Shown here piece after piece: positions 48,655-61,378 of a DNA stretch of 64,000 nt (the first letter of the stretch is position 1; the number at the start of each line of letters is the position of its first letter). The stretch covers positions 26,226,001 to 26,290,000 of the forward strand of contig OX359246.1 of NCBI GenBank assembly GCA_947179485.1. Direction: 5' to 3'. The position numbers and the translations under genes were made by a program. The stretch comes from Allacma fusca. Its lineage: Eukaryota; Arthropoda; Collembola; Symphypleona; Sminthuridae. The notes beneath the pieces are model-generated. The model did no database searches. It saw only the letters and a list, made by a program, of their open reading frames with translations, and was not told where the DNA came from.

Positions 48655-50940
48655 CTACACCCCTACAATAGGACCGGTGTCATTTCGTTGTAACATCGTC
48701 GAATTAAAAGCTTTATTATGGGAGCTAGTAGTATTAGTAATAGTAATAGTGATGTTATTATTATTATTAATATTATTGTTAATGCATGAGCGGACCCCTT
48801 GATCCCCAGAAGGTTCAAATTGCTCATCGATGTGAAGATCATATAATTCAACCCCGCTATTAAAGTCGGGCTGACGGTACTGCGGACGGGAGAGGGCAAG
48901 ATTGGACTGGAGCTCAAATTCCGGCTCATGATTTAAAATGATTCGATGTTGGCCGTCCGCACTCACGATGGTGGTTACCATGCTCGTGGCTGTCTTGATA
49001 GTGTTGGAGTTGGAGTCGTTCCTTTCCGATGCGGGGAGGAAAGGCATCGTCTCCCCTCTCCCAGTTGAGGGGTTATCACAGGGTCGGCTCACCCCTCCGG
49101 CAGAGGGAGCAGAGCGCTCTTGGACTGGGAGGGCGGAGCCTTGGATCGTCTGCTGGAGCATGCGCATGTACTTTTGTACAAAATACATGAAAACCCCTCG
49201 GGCGAGGAAGGCTGTGTTGGCTAAGGCAATTTCCAACATGGAGCCCGTGATATATATGACGATGTTCACCACCTCCACCAACAGCAACAGGATCGAGATG
49301 TAGAACCAGATTTTGCATCGGCCTAGCTTCTCTTTGGCCCGGATCGCTGGAGCAGCGGTGGGACAGTCTTTCTGCAAAACGAAAATCAAATTACCCTGTA
49401 TTTAAATACCATTAGGATTTAGGACCCCTCAATTCCCCCAAAATTTGATTTATTACTCCGACAGATCTCCAAAACACAATTCCTCGCTCCGACTCAAATC
49501 CTACAAAATCTTGAGACATTTAGTGCAAACATGCCTACTGCCTACTAAATTTACGAGACGCAAACCTAAGGGAATTTTCGGCATTTCCGATGCAAGAGAA
49601 ACAAAACCTCTTGAGAATTCCCAGCGTTCCTTTAAAATTTTACCGATTCAAATGGGTATTACAATGTCAGCCCCAGTATTTTAAAAGTAAATTTAAAATT
49701 CAAAACCCGCCCTCCAAAAAACCCCAAACCTAAAAAAAATATTCCCCAAAGAAGTGCATCCTATCTCATCCAAAATATTTTAAGAGATTCTATAAAGTTC
49801 TGTAAATTATAAATGAAATCAAAGGGGAAATCCCTACTGTAATAGTAAATTCACTACTTATTGCAAGTGCTGCTGCTTATTTGGGCATACCTTGAAAAAT
49901 TCCATTTACTGCATTTAATTTTTGATAAAACGTCAACGTCATCCAAGAATCCCCAGCCGTTTGGGCTACATTAGTTCCCCACAAAAAAAAATAACTCCTA
50001 AAAGCTTATTGCAAATGGATTTGTTGTGTAAGTCCAATTACCCAACCCAGGCATATGTAAAGAGTTGAGTGAGCAAACAAAAGCTATCAACGCGCGGCCT
50101 CCCCCCCCCACTAGAACTGCATTTAAAATTAAAGAGAGGAAATTGAAGGGAAGGAGTAGTAATAAGAAATTCAGTGGATGGAAAACTGAAGGGAAAATAA
50201 CCTAGTTTTTTTTTTTTTGACTTTATTTTCCTTCAAGGTCCCCTACTCTTAACAACACCACTATCCATAATGCATGCAATTACCAACCTTTTCAGTTCCC
50301 TTGAAGAGCATGAAGGCCGCAAAAATCCAGAGGAGATCAATGAGCAAGCATAAGAAGAAAAGTAGTCCTGCGAGAGCTATCTTCCCCGTCACTGGATTTA
50401 CAGTTGATATGTAATTATATGTACGTAGTACAGTAATATCCATATATACAGTATACAGGGCCAGGCCGGACGCAATAGTACATGAAAGGCAGGAAGAGAA
50501 TTTATTAGTACTTTTTTTATTGCGTAAAATCCCCCTTTTTAGAATGACAACCAATAATAATGTTATGAGCCAAATGACATCTAAAAAAAACTCCTGCAGC
50601 TCATTACAGTCATTTCCTTTATTTCATCGCATGTGAGACAAGGCACAAACCTATGTCCGGTTTCAAATCCGTACGAACTTCAATCACGTAGAAGAGTCCG
50701 TTGAAAGGCTCTCCTCCAAAGAAGGTCAAAATCGTGAAGACAAAGTGAATTAGGCCCCAGATCTGGAATCACACCAAAAAATCAAAAAATCCTCCAGAAT
50801 TTGATCCCACATTAACTCTTAAATTAATTTAAAATCCCCTTCAAAAATAATTTAAAAAAATTGAGACAGTAATTATTTCAACTTACTTCATCCACAAACG
50901 CAATCACTCTCACGATCCAGTAAGTGATAATATCTTCCAT
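48655..50940 (-). CDS. Four-helix membrane protein with long polar tail, local family member 3
   Basis: Exons 50887-50940, 50651-50762, 50288-50391 and 48655-49371 splice to 328 residues; phases 0, 1, 0. Exon 1 is MEDIITYWIVRVIAFVDE. Exon 2 is helix 1 with LTFFGGEPFNGLF. Exon 3 is helix 2 ending KGTEK. The last exon starts with a Cys/Ala/Lys-rich stretch and C-K-IW, then has helices 3 and 4 (ending YFVQKYMRML). The C-terminal tail is about 160 residues, Ser/Pro/Asn-rich, and contains an Asn run and an Ile/Thr repeat (ITITITN). The tail is the longest in the family and is probably cytosolic. Function unknown. Confidence 0.8.
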
Positions 50941-52944
50941 GAATTATTTTGAGTACAGGATTTTGTTTTGATTTAATTTTTTACTACTAATATTATTTTT
51001 ACGCCCTTAATCCCAGGATTTTTTGATACATCCGTAATGACATTAAGGATGAGGGGCGGATCGAGTCTTCAGTAAGCTTATTTTTGAGATTTGGATATTT
51101 TTTTGAGATAAAGTTAGAGGAATTAAATTGTAATTTAATATTCAGTTTCAGTGTAATTACTAAACCCTAGGATGAGCCCTCCTAGTTTTTGTAATAATGA
51201 AGGATCTGAGCAGAACATAGTAATTTGTGTAAGGCAATAATGTTCCTAGAAAAATCCAGCCTTGGAGGGAGCAGAGGAGATGTCCTGGGGATTTATCTCC
51301 TTCTAAATTAGACCTATACTTGTATTGGTGTGTGTGTGGTGTTTTTAGCCTAAACTTGAATGCAATGTGTCTCAGAATGTACCAATGACTCAACTGTCCC
51401 TTTCTCCTCCTGTGAAGTGAGAGTCAAAACTAGAAATAATTCCTGAGCCGCCGCTACCTTACCATACACACCCCAACATTTCCTCCCGTAAACTCCTTTG
51501 GACTCTAGTATTTGTGTGTGCCTACTTCCCACCTTTCATTTACTCTCCCGGGTTAGGAAATGACTCCCTATATTAAATGCATGGTAAGTAGGGAAAGTAC
51601 CTGACTGTGAGAATTGTCATCATATTTCCTACGGCTGGGGCCCAGAGGAGCAGGAGGTTTAACAGTCCTCCATAAAATAATGCTAACCATGGTTGAGACT
51701 TACTACTTGTAAGTATATGCTCCTCGAGCTTTAGTCTCCACTAGGACTCACTAGGACTGTACTAGCCTGTCACCCAATACACTGGGACAATCACCTATCA
51801 TGTACATACATATGTCTACTTCTGTGAGTCTCCCTCTCGGAGTATGGGATTGTGAGCAAATTCAAAATCATATGTATTTCCTGCTCTACTACACTGCATT
51901 TACATAAAAGAAAAATTATGTGCCCTGGAGCTCATTCCTCTCGGAATGACATATTCTGTCAGTATTGTGTATTCTGTATAGTTAGTATTCTCAGTCAGGT
52001 CTTGTCCTTTCCCCCCTTCCTTCTATATATTTTTTTATCCTGACTATTTTTTGTGTATATGGTCAAATTATACAGGGAAACTCTTGTACTTTATAGGAAT
52101 CTATAGATAAATACTGCTCAATTCATAATTCAAATGGTATTTTGCACGCAAGGCTGGATGTAATTATGTACACACAGGAGTAGGGAGAAAGTCCTCTATT
52201 CCAAACGTTCCTCAGCTATAACTTGAGTCTTTGTAGTTAATATCTATGCTATAGATAAATACTCGCAGTATGATTATTAAAGTGTTTATTGGCTCTTTGA
52301 GGAGACAGTCCTGGGTCCTGGCGTTATGTGCAGATAGTTCCTGGGAGCCTCATCACGCTGACTGATGAAAGTTGATACGGGGGCTTTAAAAGTACACTAT
52401 TAATTGCACTTATTGTCCCCTCGTCCTGGACTCCGGCCTGCGGTGATATCCTATTAAAACCAATGGGATCGGGAGCGTAAATAAATTGTAAAGAGTTGTT
52501 GTCCAGTCCTCCTTACATTCGCAATCTACTCCACGTTTTTATACTGTCCCCGGGATTTTCCCCTCCCAAGATAACAATAATTCTTTGACAATAAGATTTA
52601 AAATTAGGAATGTTTTTTTATGTTGTAACAATAATTTATTATTATTATTACAGAAATGCTATTCCTAGGATGTAATATCCTGAGGATTTTTAACGTGAAT
52701 TTTAAGGGAAAGAAATATTACAGGGAGATATTTTTGTATGTTTTTGTGTTGTGATATAAACAGACCTTTAAATTTTTAGTGTATCTAATTAATTGTAATT
52801 AAATTTGAACTGAATGCTCCTGTTCCCTTGGGCTTCCTCAGATATGGAATTAAATATTGGGCACACAGTCACACAAATCCACAGACACACACACACACAC
52901 ACCCACTCTGAGATTCTATGGTGACAGAGAGAGAGAGAGAGAGA

Positions 52945-52975
<31 letters not shown>

Positions 52976-53518
52976 AACAGAGAAGAGTCACTTGACTGTA
53001 TAATTTTTTGGGGGTATGAAAAAGACTGTGTATGGGAAATATTTGGAGAAAATCCGGTCCTCGGACAGAGCACAACAACTAGACTCCTGGCTCTGAGAGT
53101 GCAATGCTGCAGAATGGGAAGGAATTGCGACGAGGCTACCTCCCGGCTTAAATGTTTCCTCTGGATATGGGGCTGGATTGTGTTTTTTTTAGACTTGCCA
53201 TGAGAGACCGGGTTTGCTTTCCTTTCAGTGGGTCTGTATATGGAGCGGGCCTTATGTACGGGCATGAGTAGCATGGCGGGGATATATGTCAAGTTCTGCA
53301 ATGTCATAGGGGATGCTACATACATGACTACAGAAGCAAAAGGGAAAGCGGGGAAAAGTGTGTGGGCTGTCTGCAGTGGATTGTATGTACCTTCACATTG
53401 AGGTCCGTATATATCCTATAGAGTGAATTGTACATACTGGGACTGACTGAGTTAGTGAGCTAGCATTGGTACATACATTTTTCTTCTAGTAAAGTGTTAC
53501 ATGGGCATATAAAGGCCT

Positions 53519-53559
<41 letters not shown>

Positions 53560-55506
53560 GAACACACTGTCCTATGTACTTATATATAAGCGAAGACTAT
53601 AATTTCCACGGGGCGAGGCTTCTGAAAACATATGTAGAGCCTGATCTGTATGCGCATAGCTTGGCACATTTATGAATGTCTCTATGTAGAACGGGCCTTT
53701 ATGGGGGGACTACGCTACTCTCTACAGTTTTCTTTTTAAAGCAAGTTGTTTCCCATTCTCGCTTTTCTTTCCCCTTCAAATCCCTACTTTCCCCATGCAA
53801 ACTGCCTATATTGTCCGTGAAGATGCAGAATTTGGAGGTTGGGTCAAAATAATAGAACAAGATCATATAGGAGTCAAACTTCCCGGGGATAAATGATCCC
53901 TTCATATATTTCCTCTCCGAACAATTATTATTATTATACATCTGGCCCACGCGCGGCATAAATGAGCTCTTGGGATTCTGACAATCTTCCTGATCCTCAT
54001 TTTTCCTTGACAATAAAAGATCCTTTCCCTGAAAGAAGAGTTCCCTTTCTCTGTCAGATATTAATTCCAAGACTTAGGAATTCTGTTTGGGTCCAACGGC
54101 TCAATATGACAATTTTTCATTGGGTAGATTTTGCTTACTGCTGTTTAATTTTTGACGTGTAATTATTAATCTACAGTCTAAAACTGTAAATAAATAAGCC
54201 TAAAAAGGACCCCCTAATAAAAGCACAGGGGATCAAGTGTTGGGAAAATTTTAAATTTCCAGTTCATCTAATTTCTCTTCCTTGCACAAGAGATTCTTGT
54301 TTTTATTTTTTTAAATTTTGAAGTTTTTAAGGGGGGCATTTTGAGGGCATTTATATAGATCCAGATTTTGAATCTTTATTTCAAGGGTTACTTTCCTAGA
54401 ACGGGTCTTATTTTTTTTTTATCCCAGAGTTGCTTTGACTTCTTAGCTTACTTTGGAAGGATAGGACTACAGAGGACTATAGCAGGGATCATTGACTGTA
54501 TCTTGAGAGGGCTTCCTCTCGCCTTGACTTTTCCATGGGATAAGCGTCTGTATCTATGTAGTCTCTAGTATAGGCTTCGGGATTGTTCTTCCATGTGTAG
54601 ATATAGGTAGGGCTGCATAAATTGCAAGATTAGACAACCCAGGAGTGTTCCTCCACTTGTGTTTTATATCACATTTTGAAAGGAGTGACTTCTTTCCCCA
54701 TCCCAACTCATCTCGTCAGATGAATTCATTAAGATTGTCCCGTATATTTTATGATCTTATCCCTTTGCCCCGCTCCGCAGCTCCACATTGAATGATGTAT
54801 GTATAATTACCCGGGCTCCGACTCCTTGGACCTCCACGTATAGATATAGAAAGTAGTAAAGTACCCTGAAGAAAGGTTCTTGTTTGCATGCAGACTGTGG
54901 AGTTTTGTGTGTGTGTGTGTGGAAGACAGTTTACCCAGGAGTTGCGGTACATGACCATCATTAATTATGTCATTTGTATAGACTTGCGAAAACTTGTACA
55001 AGTAAATGTGTGTGGGGAAAGAAAGTTCTTTATAGGTATAAATACATATATCCCCTCCATAACATACACATACAGTATACAATTTACAGATATTGTAGGA
55101 CCGGGAGGAGGAACTGCAGCGAATGAGGTATTAGTATTCGGCAGTGATGATAGATTTGCGAGTGGAATTCCCAAATTGGACGGATGCCAAAGGAAATTTC
55201 CACTTTGGGGAGAAAGTAGTACGTAATATTTTTTTCTTGTCGAGCTACTTTCACTTTCCCTTTCAAAAAAAAACCAAGGGCTTCCTTTTTTTTCTCCCTG
55301 TTCATTTTATACTATTTTGTCTATATACATAGATACATAGCTATGTATGTATATACTGCGAGCTTTCTGGGTTGGATTTTATCTGCAGAGTAAGCTCTCC
55401 CCTTGAAAAGTCCACGCGCTCATGTCTTGTCTCATTTTCGAGGTTGGGGAGTCAAAGTGCATTTATACTCTGTCTATGGCCCTATTTCCACTACTGACAT
55501 GATTCT

Positions 55507-55558
<52 letters not shown>

Positions 55559-55973
55559 CTTGTCCGCCTTCCACTTTACTTTTTCTGTCCACTTCCAGGC
55601 TCCTGCTATGTGTCCCTCTTGGTGTTATTTACAGATAAAGATATCATTCTAACCTCACGCTTGGTGTCCATGGACGCACATATGTACGTACGTGTGTCCT
55701 GGCATATACAATGCAACTGTATAGGAAGGAACTGCTTTGTAATCTAATAGTGAATGTGAAAGTCCGCTTGAGATTTTTTCTCACTCAACACCAACCCTGC
55801 CTGGTATGATTTTTTCCAGTATTGTATCTAATTATGGGATTTGTTTCCCTTAAAATATGTCTTTTCGGAATCCGGACACAATCGAAATTCTATTTTTGCC
55901 TGATACAATAATAGTGTGCTGCTCTGAATTTAAACGTAAAAATTTGTCATGTGATATTTTTTGAGATTATAAT

Positions 55974-56265
55974 TTTTGGGATTTTAAAAATTTAGAGGAT
56001 ATGTACATTTCAAGGATTTTTTGGGATTTTAAAAATTTAGAGGATATGTACATTTCAAGGATTTTTTGGGATTTGAAAAATTTAGTGGAAACATTTCAAG
56101 GATTTTTGGGATTTGAAAAATTTAGAGGAAACATTTTAAGGATTTTTGGGATTTGAAAAATTTAGAGGAAACATTTCAAGGTTTTTTTTTATTTGAAAAA
56201 TTTAGAGGAAACATTTCAAGGTTTTTTTTTATTTGAAAAATTTAGAGGAAACATTTCAAGGATTT
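55974..56265. repeat. Minisatellite, 39-46 bp units
   Basis: The core GGATTTTTTGGGATTT, then AAAAATTTAGAGGA and ACATTTCAA, recurs about seven times. The first units are 46 bp, with an extra TATGT piece; later ones are 38-40 bp with T-run length differences. Confidence 0.92.
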
Positions 56266-56354
56266 TTTTTTTAATTCAATTTTTAATAAGGCACTTCCTG
56301 GTAATAGTAAATATTTGAAGGGTGGATTTAAATAGTTTAATATCCCGGCTCAAA

Positions 56355-56470
56355 TTAATTTTTTAAATTAGAATTGATGTAGAAGTTCAAATTGGAGGTG
56401 GAGAGGAGACTCTGAGTAATTATCAAAACTATAGAGCACACAATCGTGACATAAAGTACGTTATTCCAGG
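56355..56470 (-). pseudogene. Possible relic helix-2 exon of the four-helix family
   Basis: On the minus strand, TTTTGAACTCAG ends at 56471 and opens a phase-1 frame reading AWNNVLYVTIVCSIVLIITQ and ending at a stop at 56355. The acceptor phase and the W-N followed by a helix resemble exon 3 of the gene at 60853-62785 (RWNQNFFSWVALVLT). There is no donor where the family has one, and partner exons were not found. Confidence 0.25.
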
Positions 56471-58608
56471 CTGAGTTCAAAATTGGACTTGACGCCAGAG
56501 TTGAAGTGCCGTTCCAAAGGACAAGTGTACAACTAACTTGAAAAACTTGCAAATAAATTGACACTAATGAAAGAAAGTTTCCAGGTTCTACCAATTGCAA
56601 ATCTTTCTCTTGTTCTGTAACTTTCTCGCTTTCTCTCTCTGTCCCTTTCTCTCTCTCCCTCTCTCTCTCTCTCTAGTCTCTATGTCTCAGGGAAAGTGAA
56701 GGACTAAGTTTGAGAATTTGTTAGTAAAAGTCACGCAGTTAGACACAGTTCCGCTCTGCGGTTTCTGAGGCTCTTCTGATGACGACTCTAGTGGATCTCT
56801 CCAGCATATAGGGATAAAAGCCTCGGTAAAATTTGCCTTGATATTTGCAATTATTTCCCTTCCAGATTCCCCCATTACTATTATTACTATTATCCGAGCC
56901 GTATCTTTTTTACGGGCGGTTTTACGGGGACTTTTATGTACCCCCCTGTCCATATAATTACACAGTCCAGTTAAAGGAGTCCGTTGTGTGAGGGAATGGG
57001 AGCGTATAAAATACGGAAGGTTATAAAACTTGGCCACAGGTTCTTCTTCAAGACCTTGACTTGACTCATACTTTTTGAGGAATAATATTCTTCATATGAG
57101 AGATGTATAGTCGATAAATTTGTGTGTGCATGTATTTAGGGCAAGAGTGGCTGTCATTTAGTGTCATGAGGATGAGCAGATGCAACACAGCTGGAGGGAG
57201 TAAAATTAAGGTAGCATCTGGCTAATGTGAGGATACATCTTGTGTATATACGGATATAATTTTATGACTGTATGTATATTACATATAATTATATCTGGAG
57301 AGAAAATACAGTAATTGATGGGACGCTGAGAGTTGATTTGGAAAAAGAGAGTCAACAGTGATTTATTGAATCCGAAACTCATTGTAAATGACAAGTTGAT
57401 GTAGCGTCATATCAGTTGTCTTAGTGATTGCTTTTGCTCCTTATGTCTTACATATGTGAATAACTTAGGTATACTTAACTTCCTATGCTTTACCATATTA
57501 CAGCTCCACATTTTATAGAATATAAAAAAATTCAATTTGTAACCCAAAAAAAAATTTATTACAACGTCCTACTTTTCCTACTAAATTTACAATTTTTCCG
57601 TTCAGTAAATATATACTTCCTACACACATACTGTAAACATACGCACTCAATATAGAGTAAACAAGGAATTCTTTCTTGCATAAACAAGCTGTAATTATTT
57701 ACAGAGGGAGAGCATAAAGTAATAATTGCCAAATAAATGATGTACAAACAATGGTTTTGATTTTCTTATTTTATTTGCAACCGTTATAACACTCTATTAA
57801 ATGTAATTACTCCCACGGACTAATCCCATGGGATTGTGTGTAATTACGTCCGTCACTTATTTACAATGAAGCTTATGTATATGCCCAATCATAATTTATT
57901 GTAAGGTATAGAAAAATAATGAGGAAAATATCTTCTTTCTTTTGATTGTTACCCGACACTGACGGCCTCCTAGACTTGATGAGTTACTACTATACACGTG
58001 CATTTTTACAGAGCTGGGGAGGGGAGGGACAGTTTTTTTTTTTAAACACAGGTGTTCGGGGGGAGTGGGGACCAATGGAATGTTCGAGATGAATGTCCCT
58101 CTGTGTACAAACTGGAACTCGCCCCAGAATCCAAGTCAAATGTATGTATTTAGTTCCTATATGTGTAGATACCTATGTATGTATGTACATACAATACGTA
58201 CACACGCAGATGCATTTATTTGTTAATGGCAAACAGCAATACATAATGTCATCGGCTCCCGTCACGACACCAAAATGAACCTTTGGCAAAACCTTCATGC
58301 TCTGCTCTGGACAAGGGTGAGAATTGGGAAATGTTATAATTAAAAGCTATACTTTCATATGTTACCGGCTATAGGCATATTGCTATTGTAACTGGTCACT
58401 GCATTACTGGTAATATTGAATATATTGTTTTTGGCTTCACAACAACTTTAAGCTTTACGTATAATTAATTTTTTTTTAAACTAATTACTGAAGGAGTTGA
58501 AATTAAATACAAAAATAAAATTGTGGATTCTTTAGAAGTAACAGTTTTATTTCTTTTAACAATAATTATTTTTGTTCGATTGGGGTTAAATTTTTGTTCA
58601 ATTATTTA

Positions 58609-58885
58609 CGTCTAAAATTTTAGTACTAATTTTTTGTTCAATAATAATTGTTTGCGTCTAAAATTTTAGTACTAATTTTTTGTTCAATAATAATTGTTTG
58701 CGTCTAAAATTTTAGTACTAATTTTTTGTTCAATTGTTTGCGTCTAAAATTTTAGTACTAATTTTTTGTTCAATTATTTGCGTCTAAAATTTTAGTACTA
58801 ATTTTTTGTTCAATTATTTGCGTCTAAAATTTTAGTACTAATTTTTTGTTCAATAATTATTTGCGTCTAAAATTTTAGTAATTAC
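58609..58885. repeat. Minisatellite, 40-46 bp units
   Basis: The core GCGTCTAAAATTTTAGTACT followed by AATTTTTTGTTCAAT recurs seven times (starts near 58610, 58656, 58701, 58741, 58781, 58821, 58863). Units differ by presence of an AATAATT insert. Confidence 0.93.
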
Positions 58886-59175
58886 TAATTTTTTGTCTTT
58901 TTCTAAAAATATGGTTCTAATTTGAGGAACTTGTAGAAGCTTCAAAGTTGATGTCAGGAGAAGTCTATACTATTGAATGTAAGTAATTATTACTTGGGCA
59001 GCTACAGGAGCAGCACATATGTACATATGTGAAAGGTTCATTGGTAATAAAGCGGAAGCGTCTGGCACGGGGGAAAATAACTTAATGTTAGGTTTCTGAA
59101 AAGTTTGTGTTCCCTTTAATGACTGTATGCTTTCTAGTGAAGGTTCTAGTTTTGGAAAAATAACAATTTTACTTT

Positions 59176-59210
<35 letters not shown>

Positions 59211-60852
59211 CGCTCTTCCTGAAACTACTACGGCTTTGGCAAATTGACAAGCTATGCTTATATCTATATTTACCGTACATATCTAATGTATCTACATATG
59301 TATGTGACTATAGGAGTGAATTTAAGTTGAGTATATATCTGAATTGCAGTAACAGCCTCCAGAGTCTATCTATGTATCTATAGATATAAGAAAAAACTCC
59401 GTTTATATTTTCTGGAGTCCCTGACATGCTCATAGTGGCAGTACAGGGAAATGCTTTCTCTTGTTTATGAAGCACTCCCGAAGCGAGATTAATGTTTACA
59501 GCCCCATGGTATTACTAATGTAGGGTTTGGAGGAAAGAACTAATAAAATGCTTAGCATCCGAGAGCAACATATATGTATACATATCTACATAAATACAAC
59601 ATTTTGCAACACTGTCTGGGTTACATGCATTTAAACGATTCCCAGTCATGTACAAATGCTCTAATAAAATCCGACAGGGTAAAGAGTCAAGGTTACTGTC
59701 AAGAGCTATTTGTCCATATACAGTCCCATATTTATTTATTTTTTTAAATATTTACAGGTAACCACTCTTTCATAAAATTCAAGGGAAACCCTTCAAAAAA
59801 ATTTTTATTTGAACTGTCAATGTATTAAACCCCAAATGAGATTGTGTATTTTGTAAAGGGAAAGTCTGGGAATATTTCTCTTCATAAATCCTCCTTGGGA
59901 GACTCACATAGCAGAAATGTACTGTACCCTGGGAAAATTACCATTACCTTACCTTCTCAAAATGCATTGAGCTCAGCTCCGAGACTCTGCCCCAAGAATT
60001 GTACTCACAGATAAGGATCTCCCACTGACTGATTGTATATATTCTGTATGAGCTAGCTGTTGCTCCCATGTACACACAAACACACACATGAATATACATA
60101 CATAGATACTCACAATCAGAGGCACAGGCACAGTCACTGCAGCAAATATAGCCGAATTTTTCTGCGACATTTAAATTCCTCATGTTAGTATTATCCTCCT
60201 CAACATTTATTTGGGAAATAACTCAAAGTCTGGATTTGTTATTCTTGAAGGTTTTGCGCCCTGCATGTAAATTACGCAGTCCTCTGACCCCCCTCACAGT
60301 GCCTTCAGAATAAATGCACAATAATTACAATATTCTTGTAATTATCTACATATTTACATTTCCCCGCATAGAAAGTATGTACATTCTATACATAATTATT
60401 ATTACTCCCATAGAAATCTTACCTTCAGGAGTTATTCCAAAATCCCAACCCCTGCCTTGTATCCGGCCTGCCCTAAAATGCTGTAAATATTTGTGGGGTA
60501 GAATTAAGACTTTTTTTTTTTTAAATTACAAATTATTTCCTTACAAATTAACTCCAATTGTCAACTCTGTAGTAGAAATAACAAACAGGGTCTCTGCCCT
60601 TATAGCTCCAAGGATACTAACAATGAATAAGGGTTTTTTGAGTGATATAATTAAAAATTAATAGATTACATCTGTGTAACAAAATATGGATCTCTAGTAA
60701 TAAGCTCTCTAGTGTGCGATACTTAATTATTACAAGTACATATATGTACAGAGTTATATTTATATTTGTAATAATTATTAGACTTGTTTATAGAATTTCA
60801 TAGGAGGGTAATAATTAGTAATTACTATATTGTCTATAGAGGACATTTAATG

Positions 60853-61334
60853 CTAGAGATGTCGGAAGTGCTCAAAGCCAAAGGTCTGTTGACGTCCCCG
60901 TGGACCCCCCTCCTTGTAATTGCTCTCTAAGTAGATCCCATCCACAGTGGCAAAGAAGGGCCGGACAGTCTCCTCCAAGTGGAGGAAGAGTCCGTAGACG
61001 ATGCTGATGGCAAATACCCGGTAGACGAGGGCGGCCAGAGAGGCCAGGAGTGCTGTCGGAAGCTCCTTCCCATTTGTGAAAATGTGAACGGAGTAGGTAA
61101 TGAGGAGGACGACGGAGACGAGGAGCCAGGACCGACAGTAATTAAGTCGATTGCTCGCCGTTAAGTAACTCTGAAAGTGTAAACGGGACATCATGAAGAG
61201 ACACAAGGACTTTCATTTATAGATAGATATACATACGTATCTATTATGTACATGTGTAATTTATCCCATCGAATTTTCTATCATTGGAGTTGAATTGGAA
61301 AATCAATAGTGGACACACAATCCTCATTGTCCCA

Positions 61335-61378
<44 letters not shown>

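Larger units (their letters stand above)
50941..60852. other. Ten-kilobase gene-poor interval
   Basis: No complete gene is recognised. It holds microsatellites at 52880-52901 (AC), 52926-52977 (GA), 53521-53555 (CT), 55504-55549 (CT), 56628-56674 (CT) and 59179-59208 (GA), two minisatellites, and a possible relic exon of the four-helix family at 56355-56470. One minus-strand open frame ending in a GTAAGG donor near 59955 (QWEILICEYNSWGRVSEL) looks exon-like but has no partner that I can find. Confidence 0.45.

Noticed and set aside
53699..54070. 123-codon minus frame (Lys/Glu-rich)
   Set aside because: There is no ATG in good context, no splice partners, no family resemblance, and it lies in a microsatellite-rich gene desert.
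59944..60183. Exon-like frame ending at a GTAAGG donor
   Set aside because: I could not find partner exons or a family match, so it is only mentioned in the interval description.
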